Assembly: GCF_014145665.1 (NCBI RefSeq) | Contig: NZ_JACHTD010000008.1 | Location: 1 to 64,000 of the forward strand | Source: Myroides sp. NP-2 | GTDB taxonomy: Bacteria > Bacteroidota > Bacteroidia > Flavobacteriales > Flavobacteriaceae | Direction of reading: 5' to 3' | DNA: 64,000 bases | The notes under the pieces: generated by a model | What the model was told of the DNA's origin: nothing | The model's database searches: none | Seen by the model: the letters and a program-made list of their open reading frames with translations, nothing else | Shown here: positions 8,018 to 15,939 of the stretch, one piece after another | Position numbering within the stretch: the first letter of the stretch is position 1 | How the letters are laid out: each line of letters begins with the position of its first letter | Program-made: the position numbers and the translations under genes

Positions 8018-9019
8018 ATGCATAGTAAAGCAAATGAGAATTACCAATTTCAAAAAATTATAGCAATTGTTGGTGTACTGTTGTTTCTGATAAAGCTAGT
8101 TGCGTGGTATATGACTCGATCTGTCGCTATTTTTACAGATGCTTTGGAGAGTGTGGTCAACGTCATTAGCGGTTTTATCGGTTTGTACAGCTTGTATTTA
8201 TCGGCACAACCTCGAGATCGAAACCATCCCTATGGCCACGGAAAAGTAGAATTTATTTCTGCAACTATCGAAGGAGGATTGATTATCATGGCGGGAATAG
8301 CCATTATTTTTGAGGGGGTACGCAACATCATTAATCCGCAACCGATAGGACAACTCGATTACGGAATCTTTTTAGTCGCGGTTACTGCGGTAGTTAACTA
8401 TGTTCTGGGGTGGTACGCAATCAAAAAAGGAAAAATAAACAAATCACTTGCGTTGGTAGCGAGTGGAAAACACCTCCAATCTGATACCTATTCGACTGTC
8501 GGAATTATTTTAGGATTGCTCTTGTTGTTCTTCACTAACTTGCATTGGATCGATAGTGGGGTTGCCCTTATTTTTGCCTTGATTATTATTGTTACAGGGT
8601 ATAAAATTGTTCGAGGTGCAGTATCGGGAATTATGGATGAAACTGACGAAGCCTTATTAGAAGAGGTAATAGAATACTTAGAAAGCAACCGAAAAGAGAA
8701 CTGGATTGACCTACATAATATGCGCATCATAAAGTATGGCAGTGTGCTGCACTTTGATTGTCACATGACGGTTCCCTGGTATTTTACCATTGTAGAAGGG
8801 CATAAGGAAGTAGAATTGCTAGAAAAGGAGATCAGTGATCAATTTGGTTCTGATTTAGAACTATTTGTTCACATGGACGACTGTAAGACGTTTTCGTGTA
8901 AAATATGTAGCAAACAAGATTGTCCATTCCGCAAGGAACCATTTGAAAGACAAATCAAGTGGACCATAGAGAATGTTTCAAAAAATAAACGACATACCAG
9001 TACTACTGGACAAGAGTAA
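8018..9019 (+). CDS. Cation diffusion facilitator (CDF) metal transporter
   Basis: A 333-residue inner-membrane metal/proton antiporter. Six hydrophobic helices occupy about residues 12-200; FTDALESVVN in helix 2, HPYGHGKVEF after it and HLQSDTYSTVG in helix 5 are CDF signatures with the Asp and His metal ligands. The cytoplasmic domain (210-285) includes HMRII-like and HFDCHM segments. The C-terminal tail adds four cysteines in C-x4-C-x2-C-x4-C spacing (289, 294, 297, 302), probably a metal-binding site. Likely substrates are Zn, Fe, Mn or Cd; not decidable. The 3' end overlaps the convergent ABC ATPase gene by 17 bases. Confidence 0.92.
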   Translation: MHSKANENYQFQKIIAIVGVLLFLIKLVAWYMTRSVAIFTDALESVVNVISGFIGLYSLYLSAQPRDRNHPYGHGKVEFISATIEGGLIIMAGIAIIFEGVRNIINPQPIGQLDYGIFLVAVTAVVNYVLGWYAIKKGKINKSLALVASGKHLQSDTYSTVGIILGLLLLFFTNLHWIDSGVALIFALIIIVTGYKIVRGAVSGIMDETDEALLEEVIEYLESNRKENWIDLHNMRIIKYGSVLHFDCHMTVPWYFTIVEGHKEVELLEKEISDQFGSDLELFVHMDDCKTFSCKICSKQDCPFRKEPFERQIKWTIENVSKNKRHTSTTGQE

Positions 9020-9776
9020 AACGCTTGTTTTGCCTGTCAAACCGCAAGTAATCCTCTTGAAAAAAGCGATCAAAAACACCATTGGCAATTAAGGCATCAA
9101 TGGTGTTTTTTGTATACCCATCAGCTTGAAGAACTAGGGCTTCATCTGCAAAGTGCAGAGCTAATTCGATATCGTGACTGGAAAATAAAATGGTTTTATT
9201 TTCCTCTCGTGTAAGGTGGTGTAAGAGTTGGTATAACTTGACTTTGTGGTTGAGATCCAAATGACTAGAAGGCTCGTCCAAAATCAACAACGGTGTGTTT
9301 TGGGCAAGGGCTTTAGCGATTAACACCCGTTGCAATTGGCCATCGCTCAAATTCATTAGCGGTTGATGTACTAAAGAGGCGATTGAAGTTAGATCTACGG
9401 CTTTGTCAATCCAGTATTGATCCTCTTTTGTCAATTTTGCTTGCCAATTTACATGAGGTGTTCGACTGATTTGCAGTAATTCTATTACGCGAAGATTCAA
9501 CTGAGGAATAGGTTCGGTGAGGACAACGCTAATCTCTTTTGCCAATTCATGTGCAGAATAGGAGGTAAGTGGTTTGTCACCAAGGGTGATCCCTCCACTT
9601 AACGGAGGTTGATGCCCTATCAAGGTTCGCAGTAAGGTTGATTTACCAATGCCGTTGATACCTAATAAGGTGGTTAATGAATTGGGCGTAAGCTCGAAGG
9701 TCAGGCTTTCTTGGATGACCTTGGTCTGTCTTCGTCCTGTCGAATAACCAATTGTTAACGCTTTTGTATGTAACAT
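9003..9776 (-). CDS. ABC transporter ATP-binding protein (siderophore/heme/cobalamin type)
   Basis: A 257-residue ATPase with Walker A GINGIGKSTLL (about 39-49), signature LSDGQLQRV (about 143-151), Walker B LLILDEPSSHLD (about 162-173) and H-loop SSHD (about 198). The overall form is that of FecE/HmuV/BtuD ATPases that drive uptake of iron chelates, heme or cobalamin. No permease or binding protein is adjacent, so it must work with subunits encoded elsewhere; that is unusual for this family. The signature has Asp in place of the common Gly in LSGGQ. Convergent overlap with the CDF gene. Confidence 0.9.
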   Translation of the reverse strand: MLHTKALTIGYSTGRRQTKVIQESLTFELTPNSLTTLLGINGIGKSTLLRTLIGHQPPLSGGITLGDKPLTSYSAHELAKEISVVLTEPIPQLNLRVIELLQISRTPHVNWQAKLTKEDQYWIDKAVDLTSIASLVHQPLMNLSDGQLQRVLIAKALAQNTPLLILDEPSSHLDLNHKVKLYQLLHHLTREENKTILFSSHDIELALHFADEALVLQADGYTKNTIDALIANGVFDRFFQEDYLRFDRQNKRFTLVQ

Positions 9777-9906
9777 AATCCTCTTTTTTAAGTAACCAAA
9801 TACAAACTTACTACATTCTTTTTAGCAGGTAAGATTCAACAGTAAAAAAGGTGAAGATCACTATTAGATTCGTCGGATTATACCATAGAGTACAGTAAAT
9901 AAGTTT

Positions 9907-9914
9907 TATATTTG
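9907..9914 (+). promoter_or_regulatory. -7 promoter element (TATATTTG) for the transketolase pair
   Basis: Exact TAnnTTTG match 30 bases before the start codon. Confidence 0.6.
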
Positions 9915-9943
9915 TTGCATAATAAATTTAGATTGTCGAAATA

Positions 9944-10795
9944 ATGAAACCGAACACACAACAACTAACGGAGTTAACTACACAAGTAAGAAGAGATATT
10001 CTTAGAATGGTACATGCGGTGAATTCTGGGCATCCAGGTGGTTCATTAGGGTGTGCTGAATATTTAGTGTCATTGTATCAAGCGATTATGGATCGCAAAG
10101 AGACTTTTACAATGGATGGAGAAGGAGAGGATCTTTTCTTTTTATCTAATGGGCATATTTCCCCTGTATTTTACAGTGTATTAGCACGTAGTGGATATTT
10201 TCCAGTATCAGAATTAGTTACTTTCAGAAAATTAAATTCGAGATTACAAGGACACCCTTGTACTCACGATAAATTACCAGGAGTACGCATGGCTTCAGGA
10301 TCTTTAGGGCAAGGGTTGTCTGTAGGTATTGGAGCGGCTCAAGCTAAGAAATTGAATAAAGACGAGCATTTAGTCTATGTACTTTTAGGTGATGGAGAAC
10401 TTCAAGAAGGTCAAAACTGGGAGGCGATTATGTATGCTTCTGCTAATAAAGTAGATAATTTAATTGCAACAGTCGATTTAAACGGAAAACAAATTGATGG
10501 GCCAACAGAAGAGGTATTGAATTTAGGCTCGATGAAAGCGAAATTTGAAGCTTTTGATTGGAGTGTAATCGAAATCAAAGAAGGAAATTCCATTGATGCG
10601 ATTCTAAAAGGATATGAGCAAGCGAAAGGGTTGGCAAAACAAGGAAAACCAGTTTGTGTATTGTTGCACACGGAAATGGGGAATGGCGTTGACTTTATGA
10701 TGGGAACACATGCTTGGCATGGAAAAGCACCTAATGATGCTCAATTAGAAGAAGCGTTAAAACAAAATCCAGAAACTTCATTTGGAGATTATTAA
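9944..10795 (+). CDS. Transketolase, N-terminal subunit
   Basis: A 283-residue protein covering the thiamine diphosphate-binding half of transketolase. HSGHPGGSLG (about 26-35) and the diphosphate-binding GDGELQEGQNWEAIMYA (about 148-164) with NLNGKQIDG-like DLNGKQIDG (about 177-185) are present. Transketolase moves two-carbon units between sugar phosphates in the pentose phosphate pathway. The enzyme is split here into two genes; the C-terminal half begins 21 bases downstream. Split transketolases occur in many bacteria and archaea, so this is not a frameshift. Confidence 0.95.
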   Translation: MKPNTQQLTELTTQVRRDILRMVHAVNSGHPGGSLGCAEYLVSLYQAIMDRKETFTMDGEGEDLFFLSNGHISPVFYSVLARSGYFPVSELVTFRKLNSRLQGHPCTHDKLPGVRMASGSLGQGLSVGIGAAQAKKLNKDEHLVYVLLGDGELQEGQNWEAIMYASANKVDNLIATVDLNGKQIDGPTEEVLNLGSMKAKFEAFDWSVIEIKEGNSIDAILKGYEQAKGLAKQGKPVCVLLHTEMGNGVDFMMGTHAWHGKAPNDAQLEEALKQNPETSFGDY

Positions 10796-10816
10796 TCTGT
10801 TGACTTTAGAATTATC

Positions 10817-11779
10817 ATGAAAAAATATATAAATACAGGAAGTAAAGATACGCGTTCAGGTTTTGGAGCTGGACTTACAGAATTAGGGCAAACAAACGAA
10901 AACGTAGTTGCCTTATGTGCTGATTTAATTGGATCATTGAAAATGGACGATTTTAAAAAGAATCATCCAGAGCGTTTTTTTCAAGCGGGAATCGCGGAAG
11001 CTAATATGATCGGTATGGCGGCAGGGATGACTATTGGAGGGAAAATTCCGTTTACGGGAACATTTGCCAATTTCTCAACAGGTCGCGTATATGATCAAAT
11101 CCGTCAATCGGTTGCCTATTCTGAGAAAAATGTTAAGATCTGTGCTTCACATGCGGGATTAACATTAGGAGAAGATGGTGCTACTCACCAAATTTTAGAA
11201 GATATTGGTTTGATGAAAATGTTACCTGGTATGACGGTAATTAATACGTGTGATTACAATCAAACCAAAGCAGCAACATTAGCTATTGCAGCGCATGATG
11301 GTCCTGTATACTTGCGTTTTGGGCGCCCAGTTGTGCCTAACTTTATGCCAGAAAACGAGAAATTCGAAATTGGAAAAGCTGTGCTTTTACAAGAAGGAAA
11401 AGATGTAACCATAGTTGTAACAGGGCATTTGGTATGGGAAGCGTTATTGGCAGCTGAAGTATTAGAAGCCAAAGGAATCTCAGCAGAGGTTATCAATATT
11501 CATACGATTAAACCTTTGGATGAAGAAGCTATTTTGCGTTCGGTGGCTAAAACAGGATGCGTGGTTACAGCTGAAGAACACAACTTTTTAGGAGGTTTAG
11601 GAGAAAGCGTAGCTCGTGTATTGGCATTGAATAATCCATTACCACAAGAATTCGTAGCTGTACAAGACACTTTTGGTGAATCGGGTACACCAGATGAATT
11701 AATGGAAAAATATGGCTTAAAAGCTGCTAATATTGTTGAAAAATCAGAATTGGTTATCAACAGAAAGTTTAAGCGATAA
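10817..11779 (+). CDS. Transketolase, C-terminal subunit
   Basis: A 320-residue protein with the transketolase pyrimidine-binding domain (about 10-175, with [14 protein letters not shown] and [15 protein letters not shown]) and the C-terminal transketolase domain (about 190-305, [20 protein letters not shown]). It pairs with the upstream N-terminal subunit to form the complete active site. The codon style matches the upstream gene and both end at a shared terminator. Confidence 0.95.
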   Translation: MKKYINTGSKDTRSGFGAGLTELGQTNENVVALCADLIGSLKMDDFKKNHPERFFQAGIAEANMIGMAAGMTIGGKIPFTGTFANFSTGRVYDQIRQSVAYSEKNVKICASHAGLTLGEDGATHQILEDIGLMKMLPGMTVINTCDYNQTKAATLAIAAHDGPVYLRFGRPVVPNFMPENEKFEIGKAVLLQEGKDVTIVVTGHLVWEALLAAEVLEAKGISAEVINIHTIKPLDEEAILRSVAKTGCVVTAEEHNFLGGLGESVARVLALNNPLPQEFVAVQDTFGESGTPDELMEKYGLKAANIVEKSELVINRKFKR

Positions 11780-11790
11780 GCGAAAGACAA

Positions 11791-11822
11791 AAAAAAGAGA
11801 GGTAATACCTCTCTTTTTTTTT
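11791..11822 (+). terminator. Terminator of the transketolase operon
   Basis: Stem AAAAAAGAGAGGTA / TACCTCTCTTTTTT followed by T residues. Confidence 0.9.
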
Positions 11823-11831
11823 GATAGATGT

Positions 11832-11862
11832 AAAAAAAGCAGTTGATAATCAACTGCTTTTA
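11832..11862 (-). terminator. Terminator of the FKBP-like lipoprotein gene
   Basis: Stem AAAGCAGTTG / CAACTGCTTT with a T run when read on the minus strand, downstream of the lipoprotein gene. Confidence 0.85.
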
Positions 11863-11880
11863 TATTTTGTAATACGTGGT

Positions 11881-12972
11881 TTATTTGCTTGGCCACACCC
11901 ATTCTCCATCAACCATAAATGGCTTACAAGTGTTGTCTAGATAACGAGGTGTTTCTGAACAATTCTTTAATTCTGCCGCATCGTATTGGTAGTGTTTTAT
12001 TTTTCCATTTGCATCCTTATACTGCAATTCAATTCGCGTTGGAACCCCATCACCGTCATCGTCAATATCTAAGAAATTTGGTACATTGTCGTTGTTGGTG
12101 TCGTATTCGAAATAATCGTGAATCGTTAACTCAGTCCCTATTTTTTCAGGTTTTACTTCATATTTAGATGGGATTCCATCTAAATCGTGATCGCGTTCAA
12201 AAGTACTGATTAACGTCAAATCCGAAATAAAAGGTTCATAGGCTTTTAATTTGTCAAACCCACTGTTGAACTGACCTATTCCCGCAGGGATAAAAACAAT
12301 AATTCGCCCAGCAGTTGCTTGGTCATATGAAATTGTTCCATCTGGATTAATACCTGAATGCAGAGCCGTTTTGATCTTCTTCAACATCTGACGCTCTCCA
12401 GTGTACATGCGCAAAGGAGCAGGAACAGTATTCTTTAACTCTGCAATTGTTGGAGGAAATGAATAGAATCCACCAGTTGTTGGGTGATTGTTTGAGGTAA
12501 TACGTTCATTTTTTAAGCTGAAACTCGTTCTTTTAACAAAGATCGAATCTACAGGTGAACTTGTTTGACCTTGTCCTTGGTTCAAAACCAAATAGTATAT
12601 TTTGTATTTAACTGTATCCGCCGATTTAGTATACTTGTAAATTACTTTAGTACGATCATACGGGTCGATCAAAGAAAAAGCAGCATAATCTTCATTGTTT
12701 ACTACAATTGAGTCTAAGCGGCTATCGTAAAAAATAGCTTTTTCATTGGTGTGATTTGCACTGTTAATACTATCAAAAGTAATTACCCCGTTACGCTCAA
12801 TCATGTAGTTGTTCTTTAAATACTTCAGGATTGATGCTTTGTTATTTACATATACTTCATGGGAATCTTTCAATGGCTCAGGTGTAAAACCTCCTGAATC
12901 ATCACTTTTATTGCAGCTGATCGCCGTAATTACAAGTGTAAGAATACCAAAAATAGAAAATAGTCTATTCAT
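11881..12972 (-). CDS. Lipoprotein with FKBP-like domain and calcium-type repeats
   Basis: A 363-residue protein with a lipoprotein signal (cleavage before Cys20, TAISCNKSDD). Residues about 185-255 resemble the end of an FKBP fold (GRIIVFIPAGIGQFN then PFISDLTLIS), as in FKBP-type prolyl isomerases. This is followed by Asp-rich segments like thrombospondin type 3 repeats (DHDLDGIPSKYE about 262; DTNNDNVPNFLD and DDDGDGVPTRIE about 292-315) that probably bind calcium. Similar lipoproteins are common in Flavobacteriia. Isomerase activity is uncertain because the N-terminal FKBP strands are hard to recognise. Confidence 0.72.
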   Translation of the reverse strand: MNRLFSIFGILTLVITAISCNKSDDSGGFTPEPLKDSHEVYVNNKASILKYLKNNYMIERNGVITFDSINSANHTNEKAIFYDSRLDSIVVNNEDYAAFSLIDPYDRTKVIYKYTKSADTVKYKIYYLVLNQGQGQTSSPVDSIFVKRTSFSLKNERITSNNHPTTGGFYSFPPTIAELKNTVPAPLRMYTGERQMLKKIKTALHSGINPDGTISYDQATAGRIIVFIPAGIGQFNSGFDKLKAYEPFISDLTLISTFERDHDLDGIPSKYEVKPEKIGTELTIHDYFEYDTNNDNVPNFLDIDDDGDGVPTRIELQYKDANGKIKHYQYDAAELKNCSETPRYLDNTCKPFMVDGEWVWPSK

Positions 12973-13014
12973 TATTTTTGAATTATTTTAGTAGTGCAAG
13001 ATACAATTTTACTT

Positions 13015-13022
13015 TATTTTTG
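13015..13022 (+). promoter_or_regulatory. -7 promoter element (TATTTTTG) for the S4-protein operon
   Basis: Exact TAnnTTTG match 33 bases before the S4-domain gene. Confidence 0.55.
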
Positions 13023-13054
13023 TCTTGAATAATAAAGAATTTTAATATTTAATT

Positions 13055-13444
13055 ATGCGTATTGACAAATACTTGTGGTGTGTACGGTATTACAAAACTA
13101 GAAACATAGCAACAGAGGCGTGTAAAAAAGGACATATTACAGTAAATGGGCAAACCGTAAAGCCTTCACGCGAAGTTTTTCCCACAGATAAGATTACGTT
13201 GCGAAAAGATCAAATTGTGTATAAACTAACGGTCTTAGACGTCCCTTTAAACCGAGTAGGGGCCAAGTTGGTAGATATTTACCGCAAAGATGAAACTCCA
13301 GCAGAGGCTTTTGAGCATTTGGATTTGTTGCGTCAAACCAAAGAATACTACCGCGCTAAAGGAACGGGAAGGCCTACGAAGAAGGATCGAAGAGATATTG
13401 ATGGATTCTTGGATTTAGATGAAGATGACGAAGGAATTGAATAA
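13055..13444 (+). CDS. S4-domain RNA-binding protein (Hsp15/HslR-like)
   Basis: A 129-residue protein that begins directly with an S4 domain (MRIDKYLWCVRYYKTRNIA, then GHITVNGQTVKPSREV to about residue 60), followed by a basic/acidic tail. This matches heat-shock protein 15, which binds stalled 50S subunits carrying nascent chains. First gene of a three-gene operon; the methyltransferase start lies inside its last codons. Confidence 0.9.
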   Translation: MRIDKYLWCVRYYKTRNIATEACKKGHITVNGQTVKPSREVFPTDKITLRKDQIVYKLTVLDVPLNRVGAKLVDIYRKDETPAEAFEHLDLLRQTKEYYRAKGTGRPTKKDRRDIDGFLDLDEDDEGIE

Positions 13445-14015
13445 AGCGTATTGGGAGGATCGCTATCGCAATCAGGAGGCTAAGTGGAATGCTAAGTCTA
13501 TTACCACGCCTTTACAAGCGTATATCGATCAGCTTACGCAAACTGAACGAAGTATTTTAGTTCCCGGGGTAGGACATGGACACGAGTTGTTGTATTTGCA
13601 TCGCAAAGGGTTTACTTCAAGTGTAGGTATAGATCTTACTGCTATTGCCATGGAAGAAACAGCAAAAGAGCACGCTGATTTCCCTGTCGATCACGTGATT
13701 ATAGGGGACTTTTTTGCGCATGAAGGACAATATGATCTCATTTTAGAGCAGACGTTTTTTTGTTCGCTTCCTATGGAGAAAAGAGAGGATTATGTCAAAA
13801 AGATGTACGAATTACTTCGACCGAATGGCAAATTAGTAGGGGTGTTATTTGATGCTTTTTTTGAGCAACCAGGTCCTCCCTTCGGTGGTGATCGCGAAAC
13901 GTATAAGGCGTTGTTCGAACCGTATTTTACTCTCGAGGTTATGGAACCCGCATTCAACTCGATTAAACCAAGACAAGATAGAGAATTGTTTATTATACTA
14001 AAGAAAAAGATATGA
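13419..14015 (+). CDS. Thiopurine methyltransferase-family SAM methyltransferase
   Basis: A 198-residue TPMT-type methyltransferase. It starts with the family's NKAYWEDRYRNQEAKW segment, has the SAM-binding motif ILVPGVGHGHELLYL (about 46-60) and continues with DLILEQTFFCSLP (about 108-120). Family members methylate thiols, selenium or tellurium compounds or halides. Two start codons are possible (13419 or 13425); both overlap the S4 gene stop, which suggests translational coupling. Its stop overlaps the next gene's ATG. Confidence 0.88.
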   Translation: MKMTKELNKAYWEDRYRNQEAKWNAKSITTPLQAYIDQLTQTERSILVPGVGHGHELLYLHRKGFTSSVGIDLTAIAMEETAKEHADFPVDHVIIGDFFAHEGQYDLILEQTFFCSLPMEKREDYVKKMYELLRPNGKLVGVLFDAFFEQPGPPFGGDRETYKALFEPYFTLEVMEPAFNSIKPRQDRELFIILKKKI

Positions 14016-14509
14016 CCAAAAAAATCATTTTAAATAAAGAGCAAATTGGGTTTAAAACCAAACGCATTGCGTATCAAATTTACGAGACCTTTTCAGAAGA
14101 ACAAGAAATCGTTATCGCTGGAGTAGCGAATAGCGGTTTTATATTTGCGCAAAAGATTGCCAAAGTATTGAGTGAGATTGCAGCTATCGAAGTTAAACTA
14201 TGCGAAGTTCAAATTGACAAGGCCAATCCAATTAATCCCATTCACACTTCTTTAAAAGAAGAAGAGTACACCGGAAAGGCGATTGTTTTGGTGGATGACG
14301 TTTTGAATTCGGGTGCAACACTTATCTACGGAGTAAAACACTTCTTGAATGTACCCGTTAAGAAAATGAAAACAGCTGTTTTAATCGATCGAAATCACAA
14401 GACCTACCCCATTAAAGCAGACTATAAAGGATTGTCGCTATCGACCTCCTTATTGGAGCATATTCAAGTTGTTTTTACAGCAGAGGATGAGTATGCTTAT
14501 TTAAGCTAG
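14012..14509 (+). CDS. Phosphoribosyltransferase domain protein (PyrR/Hpt-like)
   Basis: A 165-residue type I phosphoribosyltransferase. The PRPP-binding motif IVLVDDVLNSGATL lies at about residues 90-103, and an N-terminal segment EIVIAGVANSGFIFAQKIA resembles the PyrR/hypoxanthine transferase flexible region. It may salvage a purine or pyrimidine base or regulate pyrimidine genes; the specificity loop is not decisive. Overlaps the upstream gene by four bases and the convergent aroK by four bases. Confidence 0.85.
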   Translation: MTKKIILNKEQIGFKTKRIAYQIYETFSEEQEIVIAGVANSGFIFAQKIAKVLSEIAAIEVKLCEVQIDKANPINPIHTSLKEEEYTGKAIVLVDDVLNSGATLIYGVKHFLNVPVKKMKTAVLIDRNHKTYPIKADYKGLSLSTSLLEHIQVVFTAEDEYAYLS

Positions 14510-15027
14510 TTGGTGAGTTGAGCGACAAGCTCATCTACAATTTGAGTTACAGACTTGTCATCCACAACCACAATGTGTTTGGCTTGATAATAAAAATAAC
14601 TTCGATCAAAGAGGTGTTTGGCAATAAAAGTTTCAAGAGTATCGTCCGTGTTAATTTGCAGCATAGGGCGATGCTCTTTTTCTTTTTCTAATCTTTCAGC
14701 GAGGGTTGCTATTGATGCTTTGAGGTAAAACGAGTGTACGTGTTTCCATTGTAAAACTTCGTGATTATTGGCATAGCAAGGTGTACCTCCCCCAAGACTA
14801 ATGATGGCTTTTTCTTCTTTGTTTAAAAGTTGATGGAGGACTTGGTGTTCTATTTTTCTAAAAAAGACTTCTCCTTTTTCAGCAAAGAGTGCGCTAATTT
14901 TTTTTTGTTGTTGTTTTTCGATTTCATGGTCTAGATCATAGTAGGGAAGGTTGAGTTGTTGCGCAAGTTGTTGCGCAATTGTGGATTTTCCTGCACCCAT
15001 ATAACCTAAAATAATTATTTTTTCCAT
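14506..15027 (-). CDS. aroK: Shikimate kinase
   Basis: A P-loop kinase that phosphorylates shikimate on the aromatic amino acid pathway. The start is placed at 15027, giving 173 residues beginning MEKIIILGYMGAGKSTIA, the family's normal beginning with the Walker A GYMGAGKS; an upstream in-frame ATG would add 28 unlikely residues. Other signatures are DLDHEIEKQ (shikimate/Mg site), FRKIEHQVL and ISLGGGTPCY (Walker B region). Alone on the minus strand, convergent with the phosphoribosyltransferase gene. Confidence 0.94.
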   Translation of the reverse strand: MEKIIILGYMGAGKSTIAQQLAQQLNLPYYDLDHEIEKQQQKKISALFAEKGEVFFRKIEHQVLHQLLNKEEKAIISLGGGTPCYANNHEVLQWKHVHSFYLKASIATLAERLEKEKEHRPMLQINTDDTLETFIAKHLFDRSYFYYQAKHIVVVDDKSVTQIVDELVAQLTN

Positions 15028-15134
15028 AAAATAAGGGGTTGTAAAATAGTGAGTTATGTAAAAATACCCTGTTTTTGAGGGATGATGTTGACAAAAATAA
15101 AACAAAAACATGATGTTTTTAAAAAAAAACGTTC

Positions 15135-15142
15135 TATATTTG
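15135..15142 (+). promoter_or_regulatory. -7 promoter element (TATATTTG) for the tRNA-Lys array
   Basis: Exact TAnnTTTG match 24 bases before the first tRNA-Lys gene. Confidence 0.65.
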
Positions 15143-15165
15143 CACCCGCAATCAGGAATTGATTA

Positions 15166-15238
15166 GACTCGATAGCTCAGTTGGTAGAGCACAACACTTT
15201 TAATGTTGGGGTCCTGGGTTCGAGCCCCAGTCGGGTCA
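15166..15238 (+). tRNA. tRNA-Lys(TTT), copy 1
   Basis: 73 bases folding as a cloverleaf: acceptor GACTCGA/TCGGGTC, anticodon stem CAACA/TGTTG with loop CTTTTAA (anticodon TTT), T stem CTGGG/CCCAG with TTCGAGC loop. This copy is followed by genomic CA after the discriminator A. Confidence 0.97.
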
Positions 15239-15274
15239 CAGAAATTCTAAAAAATACAATTCTAAGATTGCAAT

Positions 15275-15347
15275 GACTCGATAGCTCAGTTGGTAGAGCA
15301 CAACACTTTTAATGTTGGGGTCCTGGGTTCGAGCCCCAGTCGGGTCA
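15275..15347 (+). tRNA. tRNA-Lys(TTT), copy 2
   Basis: Identical in sequence to copy 1; separated from it by a 36-base spacer. Confidence 0.97.
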
Positions 15348-15389
15348 CTTAAATTTTATAAAATACATCGCAATTCTTTGGATTGTAAT

Positions 15390-15462
15390 GACTCGATAGC
15401 TCAGTTGGTAGAGCACAACACTTTTAATGTTGGGGTCCTGGGTTCGAGCCCCAGTCGGGTCA
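15390..15462 (+). tRNA. tRNA-Lys(TTT), copy 3
   Basis: Identical to copy 1; 42-base spacer before it. Confidence 0.97.
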
Positions 15463-15505
15463 CTATTTTATAAAATAAAAGAGACATACAAATTATAATT
15501 GATTA

Positions 15506-15578
15506 GACTCGATAGCTCAGTTGGTAGAGCACAACACTTTTAATGTTGGGGTCCTGGGTTCGAGCCCCAGTCGGGTCA
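15506..15578 (+). tRNA. tRNA-Lys(TTT), copy 4
   Basis: Identical to copy 1; 43-base spacer before it. Confidence 0.97.
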
Positions 15579-15622
15579 CTATCTTTTATAAAAAAAATGC
15601 ACATACAAGTTACATTAGTAAC

Positions 15623-15695
15623 GACTCGATAGCTCAGTTGGTAGAGCACAACACTTTTAATGTTGGGGTCCTGGGTTCGAGCCCCAGTCGGGTCA
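15623..15695 (+). tRNA. tRNA-Lys(TTT), copy 5
   Basis: Identical to copy 1; 44-base spacer before it. Last member of the array, followed at once by a terminator. Confidence 0.97.
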
Positions 15696-15697
15696 CA

Positions 15698-15728
15698 AAA
15701 GCTATTCCTAATCGAATGGCTTTTTTTA
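15698..15728 (+). terminator. Terminator of the tRNA-Lys array
   Basis: Stem AAAGCTATTC / GAATGGCTTT (one G-U) followed by seven T. Confidence 0.88.
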
Positions 15729-15770
15729 ATTCTTTAGCGATTTCTTGATGAAAGAAAATAGAAAAAGAAT

Positions 15771-15778
15771 TATATTTA
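15771..15778 (+). promoter_or_regulatory. Near-consensus -7 element (TATATTTA) for tRNA-Leu
   Basis: Seven of eight positions fit TAnnTTTG-type elements; a TTG lies 23 bases upstream. It falls between the tRNA-Lys terminator and tRNA-Leu, so a promoter is needed here. Confidence 0.45.
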
Positions 15779-15789
15779 CCCACTCACAA

Positions 15790-15871
15790 GGCCGGGTGGA
15801 GGAATTGGTAGACTCGCCATCTTGAGGGGGTGGTGTCGCAAGACGTATGGGTTCGAGTCCCATTCCGGTCA
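15790..15871 (+). tRNA. tRNA-Leu(GAG)
   Basis: 82-base class II tRNA. Acceptor GGCCGGG/TCCGGTC, anticodon stem CCATC/GGTGG with loop TTGAGGG (anticodon GAG), a variable arm (TGTCGCAAGACG) and T arm ATGGG/CCCAT with TTCGAGT. GAG reads CTC and CTT leucine codons. Confidence 0.95.
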
Positions 15872-15875
15872 CTTT

Positions 15876-15918
15876 TAAAAAACGCAAACATCTTATTTAT
15901 AGGTGTTTGCGTTTTTTT
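15876..15918. terminator. Bidirectional terminator between tRNA-Leu and the NUDIX gene
   Basis: Stem AAAAACGCAAACA / TGTTTGCGTTTTT with T runs on both strands, between convergent units. Confidence 0.9.
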
Positions 15919-15939
15919 ATTACTGATTTAGCATGGCAA

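Noticed and set aside
9944..11779. Frameshifted transketolase
   Set aside because: Both halves are complete with own start codons and a 21-base gap; split transketolases are common.
15521..15748. Open frame across the tRNA-Lys copies 4 and 5
   Set aside because: It is a reading of two tRNA genes and their spacer.
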